NCBI RefSeq assembly: GCF_004342065.1
Contig: NZ_SLZU01000003.1
Span: 248,001 to 312,000 of the forward strand
Reading direction: 5' to 3'
Source of the DNA: Primorskyibacter sedentarius
GTDB lineage: Bacteria; Pseudomonadota; Alphaproteobacteria; Rhodobacterales; Rhodobacteraceae
DNA: 64,000 nt
In this document: positions 54,551 to 62,268 of the stretch, in pieces
Layout of the letters: each line of letters begins with the position of its first letter
Numbering within the stretch: position 1 is the first letter of the stretch
Program-made: the position numbers and the translations under genes
Notes under the pieces: generated by a model
Told to the model about the DNA's origin: nothing
What the model saw: only the letters and a program-made list of their open reading frames with translations
Database searches by the model: none

Positions 54551-55498
54551 TCAGTTTACCGGCGTCTGCAGCGGCTCACCGGCAAGAAACGCCTCGATAT
54601 TCGCCAATTGCAGCTTTGCCATGCGGCGACGGGTTTCCACACTGCCAGAGCCCTGGTGCGGCTGAAGATGCACATTGTCGAGCTTCAGAAAGCGCGGATC
54701 GACCTTCGGCTCGTTCAGGAAAACGTCCAGCCCCGCGCCCGCGATCCGGCCCTCTTCCAGCGCGTCAAGCAGCGCCCCTTCGTCAATCGTGCTGCCGCGC
54801 GAGATGTTGATGACGATGCCACGCGGGCCCAACGCGTCAATGACCTGCCTGGAGACATGCCCTTCCGTTTCCTTGCCCCCGACCAGAGCCACCACGAGGA
54901 CGTCGACGGCTTTCGCCATCTCCACCGGCGAGCTGTGATAGGTCCACCCGGGGGTCTCTTTTTCGGAGCGCGATGTGTAGTGGATCTCGCATTTGAACGC
55001 GGCCAGCCGGTTGGCGATTTCACGCCCGATCCGGCCCAGCCCGACAATGCCGACCGTGCTGCCACTCATCTGGCGGTTCAGCGGAAAGCTTTCGCCCGCC
55101 GACCAGCGACCAGAACGCACAAGCGCATCGCCCGCCACCATGTTGCGGCATTGGGCGATCAGCATCGCCACGGCCAGATCAGCCACATCATCGTTCAGCA
55201 CGTCTGGCGTGTTGGTGACCTTGATCCCGCGCGCGGTGGCGGCAGCGATGTCGATGGCATCATACCCCACGCCGTAATTGGCGATCACGCCCAGGCTCGG
55301 GAACAGGTCCATCTCTGCCCCGGTCAGCGCATGATGCCCCTTGAAAGCAATCGCGCGGATGCTTTTGCGCGTGCCCTCCTCCAGCGCGGCCATGTCGGGC
55401 GGGCCTGACACGAAGGCAAATGGCATCGATGCCTCAAGCCGGGCGCGCTCTTCGTCGGTGAACGCGGCGCCAGAGATCAGAAGGACGGGATCAGACAT
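54551..55498 (-). CDS. D-isomer-specific 2-hydroxyacid dehydrogenase
   Basis: 315 residues. NAD(P)-binding GIVGLGRIGREIA at about 145-157; catalytic Arg in NISRGSTIDE, Glu in FLNEPKVDP and His in LQPHQGSGS, the Arg-Glu-His triad of the family. ANYGVGYDAIDI near residue 75 is typical of glyoxylate/hydroxypyruvate reductases. It reduces a 2-oxoacid (glyoxylate, hydroxypyruvate or a sugar-derived ketoacid). It lies 15 bases after the aminotransferase gene and so shares its operator at 56769. Confidence 0.86.
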   Translation of the reverse strand: MSDPVLLISGAAFTDEERARLEASMPFAFVSGPPDMAALEEGTRKSIRAIAFKGHHALTGAEMDLFPSLGVIANYGVGYDAIDIAAATARGIKVTNTPDVLNDDVADLAVAMLIAQCRNMVAGDALVRSGRWSAGESFPLNRQMSGSTVGIVGLGRIGREIANRLAAFKCEIHYTSRSEKETPGWTYHSSPVEMAKAVDVLVVALVGGKETEGHVSRQVIDALGPRGIVINISRGSTIDEGALLDALEEGRIAGAGLDVFLNEPKVDPRFLKLDNVHLQPHQGSGSVETRRRMAKLQLANIEAFLAGEPLQTPVN

Positions 55499-55513
55499 GG
55501 AAAACCTCTTGTT

Positions 55514-56683
55514 TTAAAGTATTGCGGCGATGCGTTCGATCGCCGTCTGGATGTTCTCGGTCGAGTTGGCGTAGGAAAAGCGCAGGTAGCCCTCTCCCCA
55601 TTTGCCAAAGCTGGTGCCAGCAACAGTCGCAACGCCTGCTTCGTTCAGGAACCGGTCCTGCGCCTCGCGGGCGGTCATGCCGGTGCCTTCGATATTGGGG
55701 AAGGCATAGAAGGCCCCCGCAGCATCCGGGCAGCGAAACCCCGGCAGACCATTCAGCGCATCAACGATCACCTGGCGGCGGGCATCGAATTGCGCAACCA
55801 TCTCGCGCACCGCATCCTGCGGGCCGTTCAGCGCCGCGATCCCGGCAAATTGCGTGGCCGCATTGACGCAGGAATGATCGTTGATGCAAAGCCGGGTGAC
55901 ATGGTCCACGCAGGCATCCGGCCAGACGGCATATCCAAGGCGCCAGCCGGTCATCGCATAAGTCTTGGACCAGCCATCCAGCATGATCAGCCGGTCACGA
56001 ATTTCGGGATATTGCAGCAGGCTGACATGTTCGCGCCCGCCATAGAGCATGTTGGAGTAAATCTCGTCGGACATCAGCGCGACATGCGGGTGTGCCTCAA
56101 GCCCTTTAACCAGCTTGTCGATCTCTTCCTTGGGCGTGACCCCGCCAGTGGGGTTCGCGGGGGAGTTGATGATTATGAGCCGCGTGCGATCAGTGATCTG
56201 CGACAGCAGCGCATCTGCCGAGAAAGCAAAGCCGTTCTTTTCCTCCAGCGCAATCGGCACGGGCGTGGCACCGGAATAGCGAATGACGGATTCGTAGATC
56301 GGGAAGCCGGGGTTGGGGTACATGATCTCTACCCCCGGCTGCCCGAACATCAGCACGGCAAAGAACATGGTGGGTTTGCCGCCGGGCACGACGACGACGT
56401 TGTCGGGATTGACCTCGACCCCGTGGCGGCGATGCAGGTCGGCAGTCACCGCCTCGCGCAGCGGCAGCAGACCATTGGCCGGGGTATAGCCGTGATGGCC
56501 GTCGCGCAGCGCCTTGATCCCCGCCTCCACGATATGTTCGGGCGTGCGGAAATCCGGCTGACCAATGCCCAGATTGATGATGTCCCGCCCCTCTGCGGCA
56601 AGCTTTCCGGCACGCGCCAGGACTTCGAAGGCGGATTCGGTGCCGAGTCGGCTCAGCGATTCGGCGAATTTCAATTGGGTCAT
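55514..56683 (-). CDS. Class I PLP-dependent aminotransferase
   Basis: 389-residue aspartate-aminotransferase-like enzyme. PLP Lys K240 in DGWSKTYAMTGWRLGY, NPTG at 177-180, DEIYSNMLYGG near 206, and INLGIGQPDFRTPEHI at the N-terminus. The start at 56683 (complement) has AGGCCCCTTG upstream with GGAGGCCC a little further. Paired with a 2-hydroxyacid dehydrogenase under operator site 4, it could move amino groups to or from a 2-oxoacid of the cluster, for example hydroxypyruvate/serine-type chemistry; this is inference. Not the same family branch as the aminotransferase at 1920. Confidence 0.86.
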   Translation of the reverse strand: MTQLKFAESLSRLGTESAFEVLARAGKLAAEGRDIINLGIGQPDFRTPEHIVEAGIKALRDGHHGYTPANGLLPLREAVTADLHRRHGVEVNPDNVVVVPGGKPTMFFAVLMFGQPGVEIMYPNPGFPIYESVIRYSGATPVPIALEEKNGFAFSADALLSQITDRTRLIIINSPANPTGGVTPKEEIDKLVKGLEAHPHVALMSDEIYSNMLYGGREHVSLLQYPEIRDRLIMLDGWSKTYAMTGWRLGYAVWPDACVDHVTRLCINDHSCVNAATQFAGIAALNGPQDAVREMVAQFDARRQVIVDALNGLPGFRCPDAAGAFYAFPNIEGTGMTAREAQDRFLNEAGVATVAGTSFGKWGEGYLRFSYANSTENIQTAIERIAAIL

Positions 56684-56768
56684 CAAGGGGCCTCCCACAT
56701 TCGCCCGGGCGCGGCGCCTCCCACCTGATGGACGGGTCGGCACGGGTCAGGGCATCTCTCCGCGGTTT

Positions 56769-56778
56769 TGGTATACCA
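56769..56778. promoter_or_regulatory. GntR-family operator, site 4 (between aminotransferase and XylB-like SDR operons)
   Basis: Perfect TGGTATACCA (extended TTGGTATACCAA, 56768-56779), 86 bases upstream of the aminotransferase start and about 185 upstream of the divergent SDR gene. Fourth and right-most copy of the motif. Confidence 0.8.
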
Positions 56779-56963
56779 AGTGGATCGGCGCGGCAATCGC
56801 GACTGCGGACAAATGCGCACCATCCGCCAATCCTGTGCCCGCAAAAGGGGGCCTGCCGTGGCGTTGACAAGCAAAGGGGCACCCGGCACAGTCAGCGCGA
56901 TTTCGCCCCTCCCCAAACCATTGCCCCGCAAGATCGGGGTTCATGACGACGAGGCCCAGACCC

Positions 56964-57734
56964 ATGAAATTGTCCAGCAGCTATCACGATCTTGACGGGG
57001 CCAGCGTGTTCATCACCGGCGGTGGCTCTGGCATCGGTGCGGCGCTGACCGAAGGCTTTCTGCGACAGGGCGCGCGCGTGACCTTCGTGCAGCGGTCGGA
57101 TGGCAACCCGTTTTGTGAGGAAATGGCCGCGGCCACCGGCAATCGCCCCATCTACCTGCCCTGCGACATGACGGATGTCACCCAGATCCGGGACGCTGTC
57201 GCCAAATCCGCCGAGATGCAGGGCCCGGCCCGCATCCTTGTGAGCAATGCCGCCAATGATCTGCGGCACGACACGCTCGACGTGACCGAGGAATTCTGGG
57301 ACTGGTGCCAGGCGATCAACCTGAAATCCTATTTCTTTGCCGCACAGGCGGTGCTTCCCGCGATGAAGGCCGCAGGACGCGGATCTATCGTCAACTTCAC
57401 CTCCGTCAGCTACCTGATGGGCGCGACCGGCATGCCCGGTTACACGACAGCTAATTCCGGCATCAACGGCATGACACGCAGCCTTGCGCGCGAATTCGGG
57501 CCCGACGGGATCAGGGTGAACGCATTGGCGCCGGGCTGGGTTCTGACCGAAAAGCAGCAGGAGAAATGGGCGACGCCGGAAAAGCTCGACGCGCATATGG
57601 CGCTGATGTGCCTCAAAGAGCACCTCGCCCCGGTCGACATCGTGGAACCGGTGCTCTTTCTCGCCTCTGATGCGAGCCGGATGATGACGGGTCAGGCGCT
57701 GGTCGTGGATGGCGGCGTGGGTATGACGGGCTGA
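56964..57734 (+). CDS. XylB-like aldose 1-dehydrogenase (SDR) with altered catalytic Lys
   Basis: 256 residues, resembling Caulobacter D-xylose dehydrogenase XylB from memory: YHDLDGASVFITGGGSGIG, NAANDLRHDTLDVTEEFWD split by one turn, SLAREFGPDGIRVNALAPG, and EKQQEKWATPEKLDAH. It should oxidise a pentose to its lactone with NAD(P)+. However the active-site YxxxK reads Y160-T-T-A-N164: the codon at 57453-57455 is AAT (Asn) where Lys is expected, so activity may be lost or changed. ATG 56964 is preferred (GAGGCC upstream, conserved N-terminus) over ATG 56943. Divergent from the aminotransferase gene with operator site 4 in between. Confidence 0.8.
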   Translation: MKLSSSYHDLDGASVFITGGGSGIGAALTEGFLRQGARVTFVQRSDGNPFCEEMAAATGNRPIYLPCDMTDVTQIRDAVAKSAEMQGPARILVSNAANDLRHDTLDVTEEFWDWCQAINLKSYFFAAQAVLPAMKAAGRGSIVNFTSVSYLMGATGMPGYTTANSGINGMTRSLAREFGPDGIRVNALAPGWVLTEKQQEKWATPEKLDAHMALMCLKEHLAPVDIVEPVLFLASDASRMMTGQALVVDGGVGMTG

Positions 57735-58017
57735 TCCGAGACCAATAAAGCTATTGATACCCACGCAGATCGGCCGTTGCGCGGCACGACAGCATTGAGC
57801 ATGTCGGCGCGTGTTACAACGCGCGAAAACGGCATCGGTTCCCTTGTTTTCGCCAGTTACCGCACGTCTTTCGCAATCTGTGGTTTTCTCGCGTTTCTTG
57901 TGTCAGATCATGGAACCAATGCGCTCTCTGCGCTCTTCTTCCTGTAATGGGCGGCCATGATGGTCGCTGCGAAGACCCCGCATGAACCCAATCTGCGGGA
58001 CGTTCAGGAGGATGGAT

Positions 58018-58491
58018 ATGGCGACGCAAGGTAACACCGTCCACAAGGACTTTGAGAATGCCAAGGCCGAGGTCAAAGCCGCGGCCGAAGAGATCAAGGA
58101 AGACGCCCGCAGCACGGTCGATCACGTGCGTGGCGAAGCAGAGCGGATTGCACAGCAGCAAGCCAATGCAGCGCGCCAACGTGTGGCAGACGAGGTCGGC
58201 AGCCTGGGTGGCGCGTTGCGCAAGGCCGCGCGTGACCTTCAGGATGGCACCATTCAGGAACAGGCGATGTCGCGTGTTGCTGACGGGATTGCCGACCTGT
58301 CCGACAACATCGCGACAGCGGACCTGCGGCAAGGGGTTGACGAGCTGGCAGGCTATGCCCGCCGCCAACCGGTTGCCTTTCTCGGCGCGGCAGCGCTTCT
58401 CGGCTTTGCCGGGGCGCGCTTTCTGAAGGCTTCGGACAATACGGCACCAAACGCCGATACCCTGTCCGAAGATTGGCCGGAGTATAGCTGA
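58018..58491 (+). CDS. DUF883/YqjD-ElaB-like membrane protein
   Basis: 157 residues. A long hydrophilic helical region rich in Ala, Glu and Lys (about 5-120) is followed by a C-terminal hydrophobic helix (PVAFLGAAALLGFAGARFL, about 119-137). This is the layout of YqjD/ElaB proteins that tether to the inner membrane and, in E. coli, bind ribosomes in stationary phase. Start at ATG 58018 with AGGAGG six bases upstream; the ATG at 58012 is too close to that site. It shares one base with the next gene (stop/start TGATG), forming a three-gene operon like yqjDEK. Confidence 0.78.
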   Translation: MATQGNTVHKDFENAKAEVKAAAEEIKEDARSTVDHVRGEAERIAQQQANAARQRVADEVGSLGGALRKAARDLQDGTIQEQAMSRVADGIADLSDNIATADLRQGVDELAGYARRQPVAFLGAAALLGFAGARFLKASDNTAPNADTLSEDWPEYS

Positions 58492-58895
58492 TGCCGCATG
58501 ACGATCACGGCAGACCCTCGACAACGGCCCTGCTGCAATCGCTTGTCGATCAGATCTCCGGCCTGTTTCGGGGAGAGGTCGACCTGCTGAAGGCCGAGAT
58601 GTCCGAGAAGGCCCAGACCGTCGGATCTGCCATGGGGATGGTCGTCGCGGGCGTTGTGGTGGTGCTTGTCGCCCTGCACGCGCTCGCCGCTGCGGCCATC
58701 TTCGGACTGATCGCATACGGGCTGCACGCGGGCTACGCAGCGCTCGCCGTTGGCGCGGTCCTCGCGCTGGTCGCGCTCGTGCTCATCAAGTCCGGGTTGG
58801 CCAAGGTCAAGAATACATCGCTCACCCCCGAGCGTACCGCGAACAATGTCCGCAAGGACGCACAAGTCATGAAGGAGAAAACCCATGTCGGTTGA
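58491..58895 (+). CDS. Phage holin family/YqjE-like (DUF1469) membrane protein
   Basis: 134 residues with two hydrophobic helices (about 43-63 and 72-95) between hydrophilic ends; LVDQISGLFRGEVDLLKAEM at the N-terminus is the family hallmark. The Pfam name is misleading: in this operon layout the protein is a companion of YqjD-type proteins, not a phage lysis factor. It overlaps the next gene by 11 bases. Confidence 0.82.
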   Translation: MPHDDHGRPSTTALLQSLVDQISGLFRGEVDLLKAEMSEKAQTVGSAMGMVVAGVVVVLVALHALAAAAIFGLIAYGLHAGYAALAVGAVLALVALVLIKSGLAKVKNTSLTPERTANNVRKDAQVMKEKTHVG

Positions 58896-59913
58896 TTCAA
58901 ATGAACTCGAACGAGACCTCGAACGCCGTCGTGCCCGCCTTGGGGCGACGCTGGAAGATCTGGGTGACCGCTTGTCGCCCGAACACGCCCTGCAAAACGC
59001 ATCTGAACTTGCGAATGATCTGGGCACCGCCGCCGTATCGGTTGCAAAGCGCAACCCTCTGGCGCTGGCACTTGTTGGCGCAGGACTGGCGCTTGCCTTG
59101 TCCAACACCGGCCCCTCCGCAGGCGATATCCGTCGCGGCGGCGAACGGCTGGGCGGCAAAGGCCGCGATCTGGGCCGGCGTGTTCGTGACAATCTGCCCG
59201 GCTCGGGCGGTGACAGCGACAGCGCGACCGGTGCGCCGGTTCAGGGGCGCACCGTAAGGGCCACGCCCGTAATGGACAGGCGCTCCCCCGCATGGATGGC
59301 GGATCTAGACGACACGCCGCAGGTTTCGCAAAGCCGCGTTGACGAATTGCGCGACGCCGCCCGCGCGAAGGGCGAAGAGATCAGCGAAGCCGTCGCCCTG
59401 CGTCGGGCCCGTCTGCAAGCTCAGGCCGAGCGCCTTCGTGCACGTTTTGCCGAAGGAACAGAGCATCTGGGCACCGAGGCGCGCGCCCGCGTCGTCGAAG
59501 CCCGCGAGCGTGCCTATGTGCTGAGCCGCCGCGCTCAGGATGCCGCGACCGAAGGCGCCAGCCGCGCCCGCAGCTTCTATGAAGAGCATCCGCTGATCGT
59601 CGGCACTCTGGCCCTGGCCGGTGGCGCTGCTGTCGGTGCGATGTTGCAGCGGACAGAGCGGGAAAACCGCGCCTTCGGGTCTCATTCCGACCGCTTCCTG
59701 TCCGAGGCAGAGCGCGTGCTGGAAGAAGAGAGCCGCAAGGCGCTGGACGCGGGCCGCGCCGCCTATGAGGAAGGCAAGGCCACGCTGAAGGAAAAGACCG
59801 GCAACCCCTCTGTATCCGACGTGAAGGATGCCGTGGAAGAGGCTGGAAACCGCGCGGCAGAGGCGGCCAAGACCACCGCCAAGAACGAAGATCTGGGCAA
59901 GACGACGCACTGA
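58885..59913 (+). CDS. DUF3618 domain-containing membrane-associated protein
   Basis: 342 residues, strongly helical and charged. N-terminal DUF3618 segment (ELERDLERRRARLGATLEDL and LSPEHALQNA, about 6-45), a hydrophobic stretch (NPLALALVGAGLALALS, about 55-72), a long coiled-coil-prone middle, a second hydrophobic stretch (HPLIVGTLALAGGAAVGAML, about 234-253) and a Lys/Glu-rich tail. Members occur in alphaproteobacteria next to YqjD/YqjE-like genes; function unknown, presumed envelope stress or membrane organisation. Start ATG overlaps the previous gene. A good intrinsic terminator follows. Confidence 0.82.
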   Translation: MSVDSNELERDLERRRARLGATLEDLGDRLSPEHALQNASELANDLGTAAVSVAKRNPLALALVGAGLALALSNTGPSAGDIRRGGERLGGKGRDLGRRVRDNLPGSGGDSDSATGAPVQGRTVRATPVMDRRSPAWMADLDDTPQVSQSRVDELRDAARAKGEEISEAVALRRARLQAQAERLRARFAEGTEHLGTEARARVVEARERAYVLSRRAQDAATEGASRARSFYEEHPLIVGTLALAGGAAVGAMLQRTERENRAFGSHSDRFLSEAERVLEEESRKALDAGRAAYEEGKATLKEKTGNPSVSDVKDAVEEAGNRAAEAAKTTAKNEDLGKTTH

Positions 59914-59935
59914 CAAGATCTTTGTAAGACCCCGA

Positions 59936-59965
59936 CCCCCGGCGCCATCGCTCCGGGGGTTTTTT
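59936..59965 (+). terminator. Rho-independent terminator of the YqjD/YqjE/DUF3618 operon
   Basis: Arms CCCCCGG (59936-59942) and CCGGGGG (59953-59959) with a ten-base loop, followed by six T residues (59960-59965). Placed 23 bases after the DUF3618 stop. Confidence 0.88.
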
Positions 59966-59986
59966 CTTGCTCTGCAAGGGTTTCGA

Positions 59987-60892
59987 TCACCGGTCGACGG
60001 GCGCTTCGTGCCTGCGCGACAGCTTCGCCGCAACGTCCAGCAGGGCCTGCAACACCGGGGTGTGCGGATCATGGTATTGCGCCACAAGACCAACAGAATG
60101 CCCCGGTTCGCCCTGCACGATGGGGATCATGCGCAGATCCCGCCCGAGGGTCAGAAACCGCGCGAGATCTTCGGGCAATACGGCGCACAGGCCCGCCTCG
60201 CGGACCTGACTGACCAGCACCACAGTAGAGTTCGATTCGAACCCGGTCACCGGCGCCACGCCCGCGTCATTCAGTAACTTGTTGATGATGCGCCGGTTCT
60301 GCATGTCGGGCGTCAGCAGGCATAGCCGCTGCGCCCCGACCTCGGCCCAGTCAAGCTCTGCCCGGTCTGCGAGGGGATGATCCGCAGGGCAGATCAGCGT
60401 GTGATTCTCTGTGTACAGAAATGCCTTCGACACCCTGCCCAGCGGTTCGTTATCAAGATAGGAAATGCCCGCGTCGATATCGAGGTTTTCCAGCATCTCC
60501 AGAATATCGGCCGAAGACCGCGAGAGGATGGTGAATTCCACCTGCGGATGTACCCGGTTGAACTCTGCTGCCAGACGCGAGGCCCAGGTCAGCGCCGTGG
60601 GGATCACCGCAATCCGCAAAAGCCCTGACAGCCCTTCGCGGCGAAAGCGCATTTCATCGCGCAGGCGCCGCGTGTCGCCAACGATTTGCCGCGCCCAGAC
60701 CAGCGCGCGTTTCCCCTCCGGCGTCAGCCCGCCAAATCGGGAGCCGCGCAGGACCAATTGCACCCCAAGCTGTTTTTCCAACTGCTTGATGCCGGCGGAC
60801 AATGTTGGCTGAGTGATGCCCAGATGCTCTGCCGCGCGGCCGAAATGCTTCGTCCGCGCCAGTGCAATCAGCATTTCGAGTTTTGCAATCAT
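59987..60892 (-). CDS. LysR-family transcriptional regulator
   Basis: 301 residues. N-terminal winged helix-turn-helix (about 1-60: LEMLIALARTKHFGRAAEHLGITQPTLSAG split around the turn) and a periplasmic-binding-protein-like effector domain (about 90-295). The start at 60892 (complement) gives the standard LysR N-terminus; a longer form adds 11 unlikely residues. It lies downstream of the polyamine genes on the same strand, 75 bases after carboxynorspermidine dehydrogenase, so it is not in the usual divergent LysR arrangement and its target is unclear. Confidence 0.88.
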   Translation of the reverse strand: MIAKLEMLIALARTKHFGRAAEHLGITQPTLSAGIKQLEKQLGVQLVLRGSRFGGLTPEGKRALVWARQIVGDTRRLRDEMRFRREGLSGLLRIAVIPTALTWASRLAAEFNRVHPQVEFTILSRSSADILEMLENLDIDAGISYLDNEPLGRVSKAFLYTENHTLICPADHPLADRAELDWAEVGAQRLCLLTPDMQNRRIINKLLNDAGVAPVTGFESNSTVVLVSQVREAGLCAVLPEDLARFLTLGRDLRMIPIVQGEPGHSVGLVAQYHDPHTPVLQALLDVAAKLSRRHEAPVDR

Positions 60893-60966
60893 CGCCACAC
60901 TCTGGCGCAAGGCCGTGCGGAACAAAAGAGGCGAGGGGCGGACGCGCCGCCCTGCCCTGTCTCAGA

Positions 60967-62202
60967 TCACGCGTCCCAGGCGCGGTCGCCATCCTTGTCC
61001 CGCACGCGGGTCGGCAGACCGATCCGGTCAAGCAGCGTGAAGAACGGCTTGGGGTCCATCTCTTCGACGTTTTTCATCGTCTTCGCGTCCCACTCACCAG
61101 TGGCGATAAGCATCGCCGCCGCGACGGGCGGAACCCCGGCCGTGTAGCTGATGCCCTGACTGCCAACCTCTTTGTAAGCCTCGGCATGATCGGCGACGTT
61201 ATAGACGAAAAGCTCGACCTCTTGGCCGTCTTTCGTGCCTTTGACCAGATCACCGATACAGGTCTTGCCCGTGTAGTTCGGCGCCAGCGAGGCGGGATCA
61301 GGCAGTACGGCCTTGACCACCTTCAGCGGAACGACTACCTGCCCTTCGGCGGTCTTGACGGGTTGTTCGGACAGCAGCCCAAGGTTCTTCAACACGGTGA
61401 AGACGTTGATGTAATGCTCGCCAAAACCCATCCAGAACCGGACGTCGGCTTTGGGATAGTTGGCCGAAAGCGAATGCACCTCGTCATGGCCCGACATGTA
61501 GGCCATCTGCTTGCCCACCACGGGCAGATCCCATTCGCGGCCAACCTCGAACATGGCATTTTCCTGCCATGCGCCGCTCTGCCAGGAATACACCGTCCCG
61601 GTGAATTCACGGAAATTGATCTCCGGGTCGAAATTGGTTGCGAAATACTTGCCGTGAGAGCCTGCGTTGATGTCAACGATATCGATGCTCCTGACCTCGT
61701 CCATCTGGTCAGCGGCAAAGCGGGCGAACGCGTTGACCACACCCGGATCAAAGCCAGCACCAAGGATCGCGGTCACGCCCTTCTCGGCGCAGAGATCACG
61801 CTTTTTCCACTCGTAATTGCCGTACCACGGCGGGGTTTCGCAGATCTTGTCGGGTTCTTCGTGGATCGCGGTGTCGATATAGGCCGCACCGGTTTCGATG
61901 CAGGCATCCAGCACCGTCATGTTGACGAATGGGCTGCCCACGTTGATCACGATCTGCGCGCCGGTCTCGCCGATCAGCGCCACAACCGCGGCAAGGTTCA
62001 ACGCGTCGAGCTGATGCGCAGCAATGACGCCGTCTTGCTTCATCGCGGATTTTTCATGCACCGATGCGATGATTTCGTCGCATTTGGCCTTGGTCCGGCT
62101 GGCGATATGAATGTCGCCCAGCACGTCGTTGTTCTGTGCGCATTTATGCGCGACGACCTGGGCAACACCCCCGGCCCCGATGATGAGAACGTTCTTTTTC
62201 AA
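60967..62202 (-). CDS. Carboxynorspermidine/carboxyspermidine synthase (saccharopine dehydrogenase family)
   Basis: 411 residues. NAD(P)-binding VLIIGAGGVAQVVAHKCA at the N-terminus, GAAYIDTAIHE, GAGFDPGVVNAFARFA and the C-terminal GISYTAGVPPVAAAMLI segments match carboxy(nor)spermidine dehydrogenase. It condenses aspartate semialdehyde with putrescine or diaminopropane and reduces the imine, the step before NspC in the decarboxylase-independent-of-AdoMet spermidine pathway used by many alphaproteobacteria. It lies 66 bases after nspC on the same strand, so both are probably co-transcribed. Confidence 0.92.
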   Translation of the reverse strand: MKKNVLIIGAGGVAQVVAHKCAQNNDVLGDIHIASRTKAKCDEIIASVHEKSAMKQDGVIAAHQLDALNLAAVVALIGETGAQIVINVGSPFVNMTVLDACIETGAAYIDTAIHEEPDKICETPPWYGNYEWKKRDLCAEKGVTAILGAGFDPGVVNAFARFAADQMDEVRSIDIVDINAGSHGKYFATNFDPEINFREFTGTVYSWQSGAWQENAMFEVGREWDLPVVGKQMAYMSGHDEVHSLSANYPKADVRFWMGFGEHYINVFTVLKNLGLLSEQPVKTAEGQVVVPLKVVKAVLPDPASLAPNYTGKTCIGDLVKGTKDGQEVELFVYNVADHAEAYKEVGSQGISYTAGVPPVAAAMLIATGEWDAKTMKNVEEMDPKPFFTLLDRIGLPTRVRDKDGDRAWDA

Positions 62203-62268
62203 CAGACAGAACCCCTTTTGTTCGCAGGAAAATCGTGGCGCGCTACTCTTTGCGCCCGGGCTAGAGGG

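Noticed and set aside
33302-57734. A sulfoquinovose (sulfo-Entner-Doudoroff) cluster, given SDR, lactonase, IlvD/Edd and YihU-like loop in the reductases
   Set aside because: The DapA- and FAH-fold enzymes match pentonate dehydratases closely, and no sulfolactaldehyde dehydrogenase or sulfonate exporter is visible. Kept only as a remark under the GRTP finding.
57818-57842. GGAAC-N16-CGTT on the minus strand, matching the EcfG general-stress promoter consensus
   Set aside because: It points left into the 3' end of the plus-strand SDR with no minus-strand gene to drive, and EcfG is, as I recall, missing from most Rhodobacterales. Probably chance; an antisense RNA is not excluded.
58491-58895. 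Phage holin annotation suggesting a prophage remnant
   Set aside because: No other phage gene is nearby; the gene is the middle member of a YqjD/YqjE/DUF3618 operon, where this family has a non-phage role.
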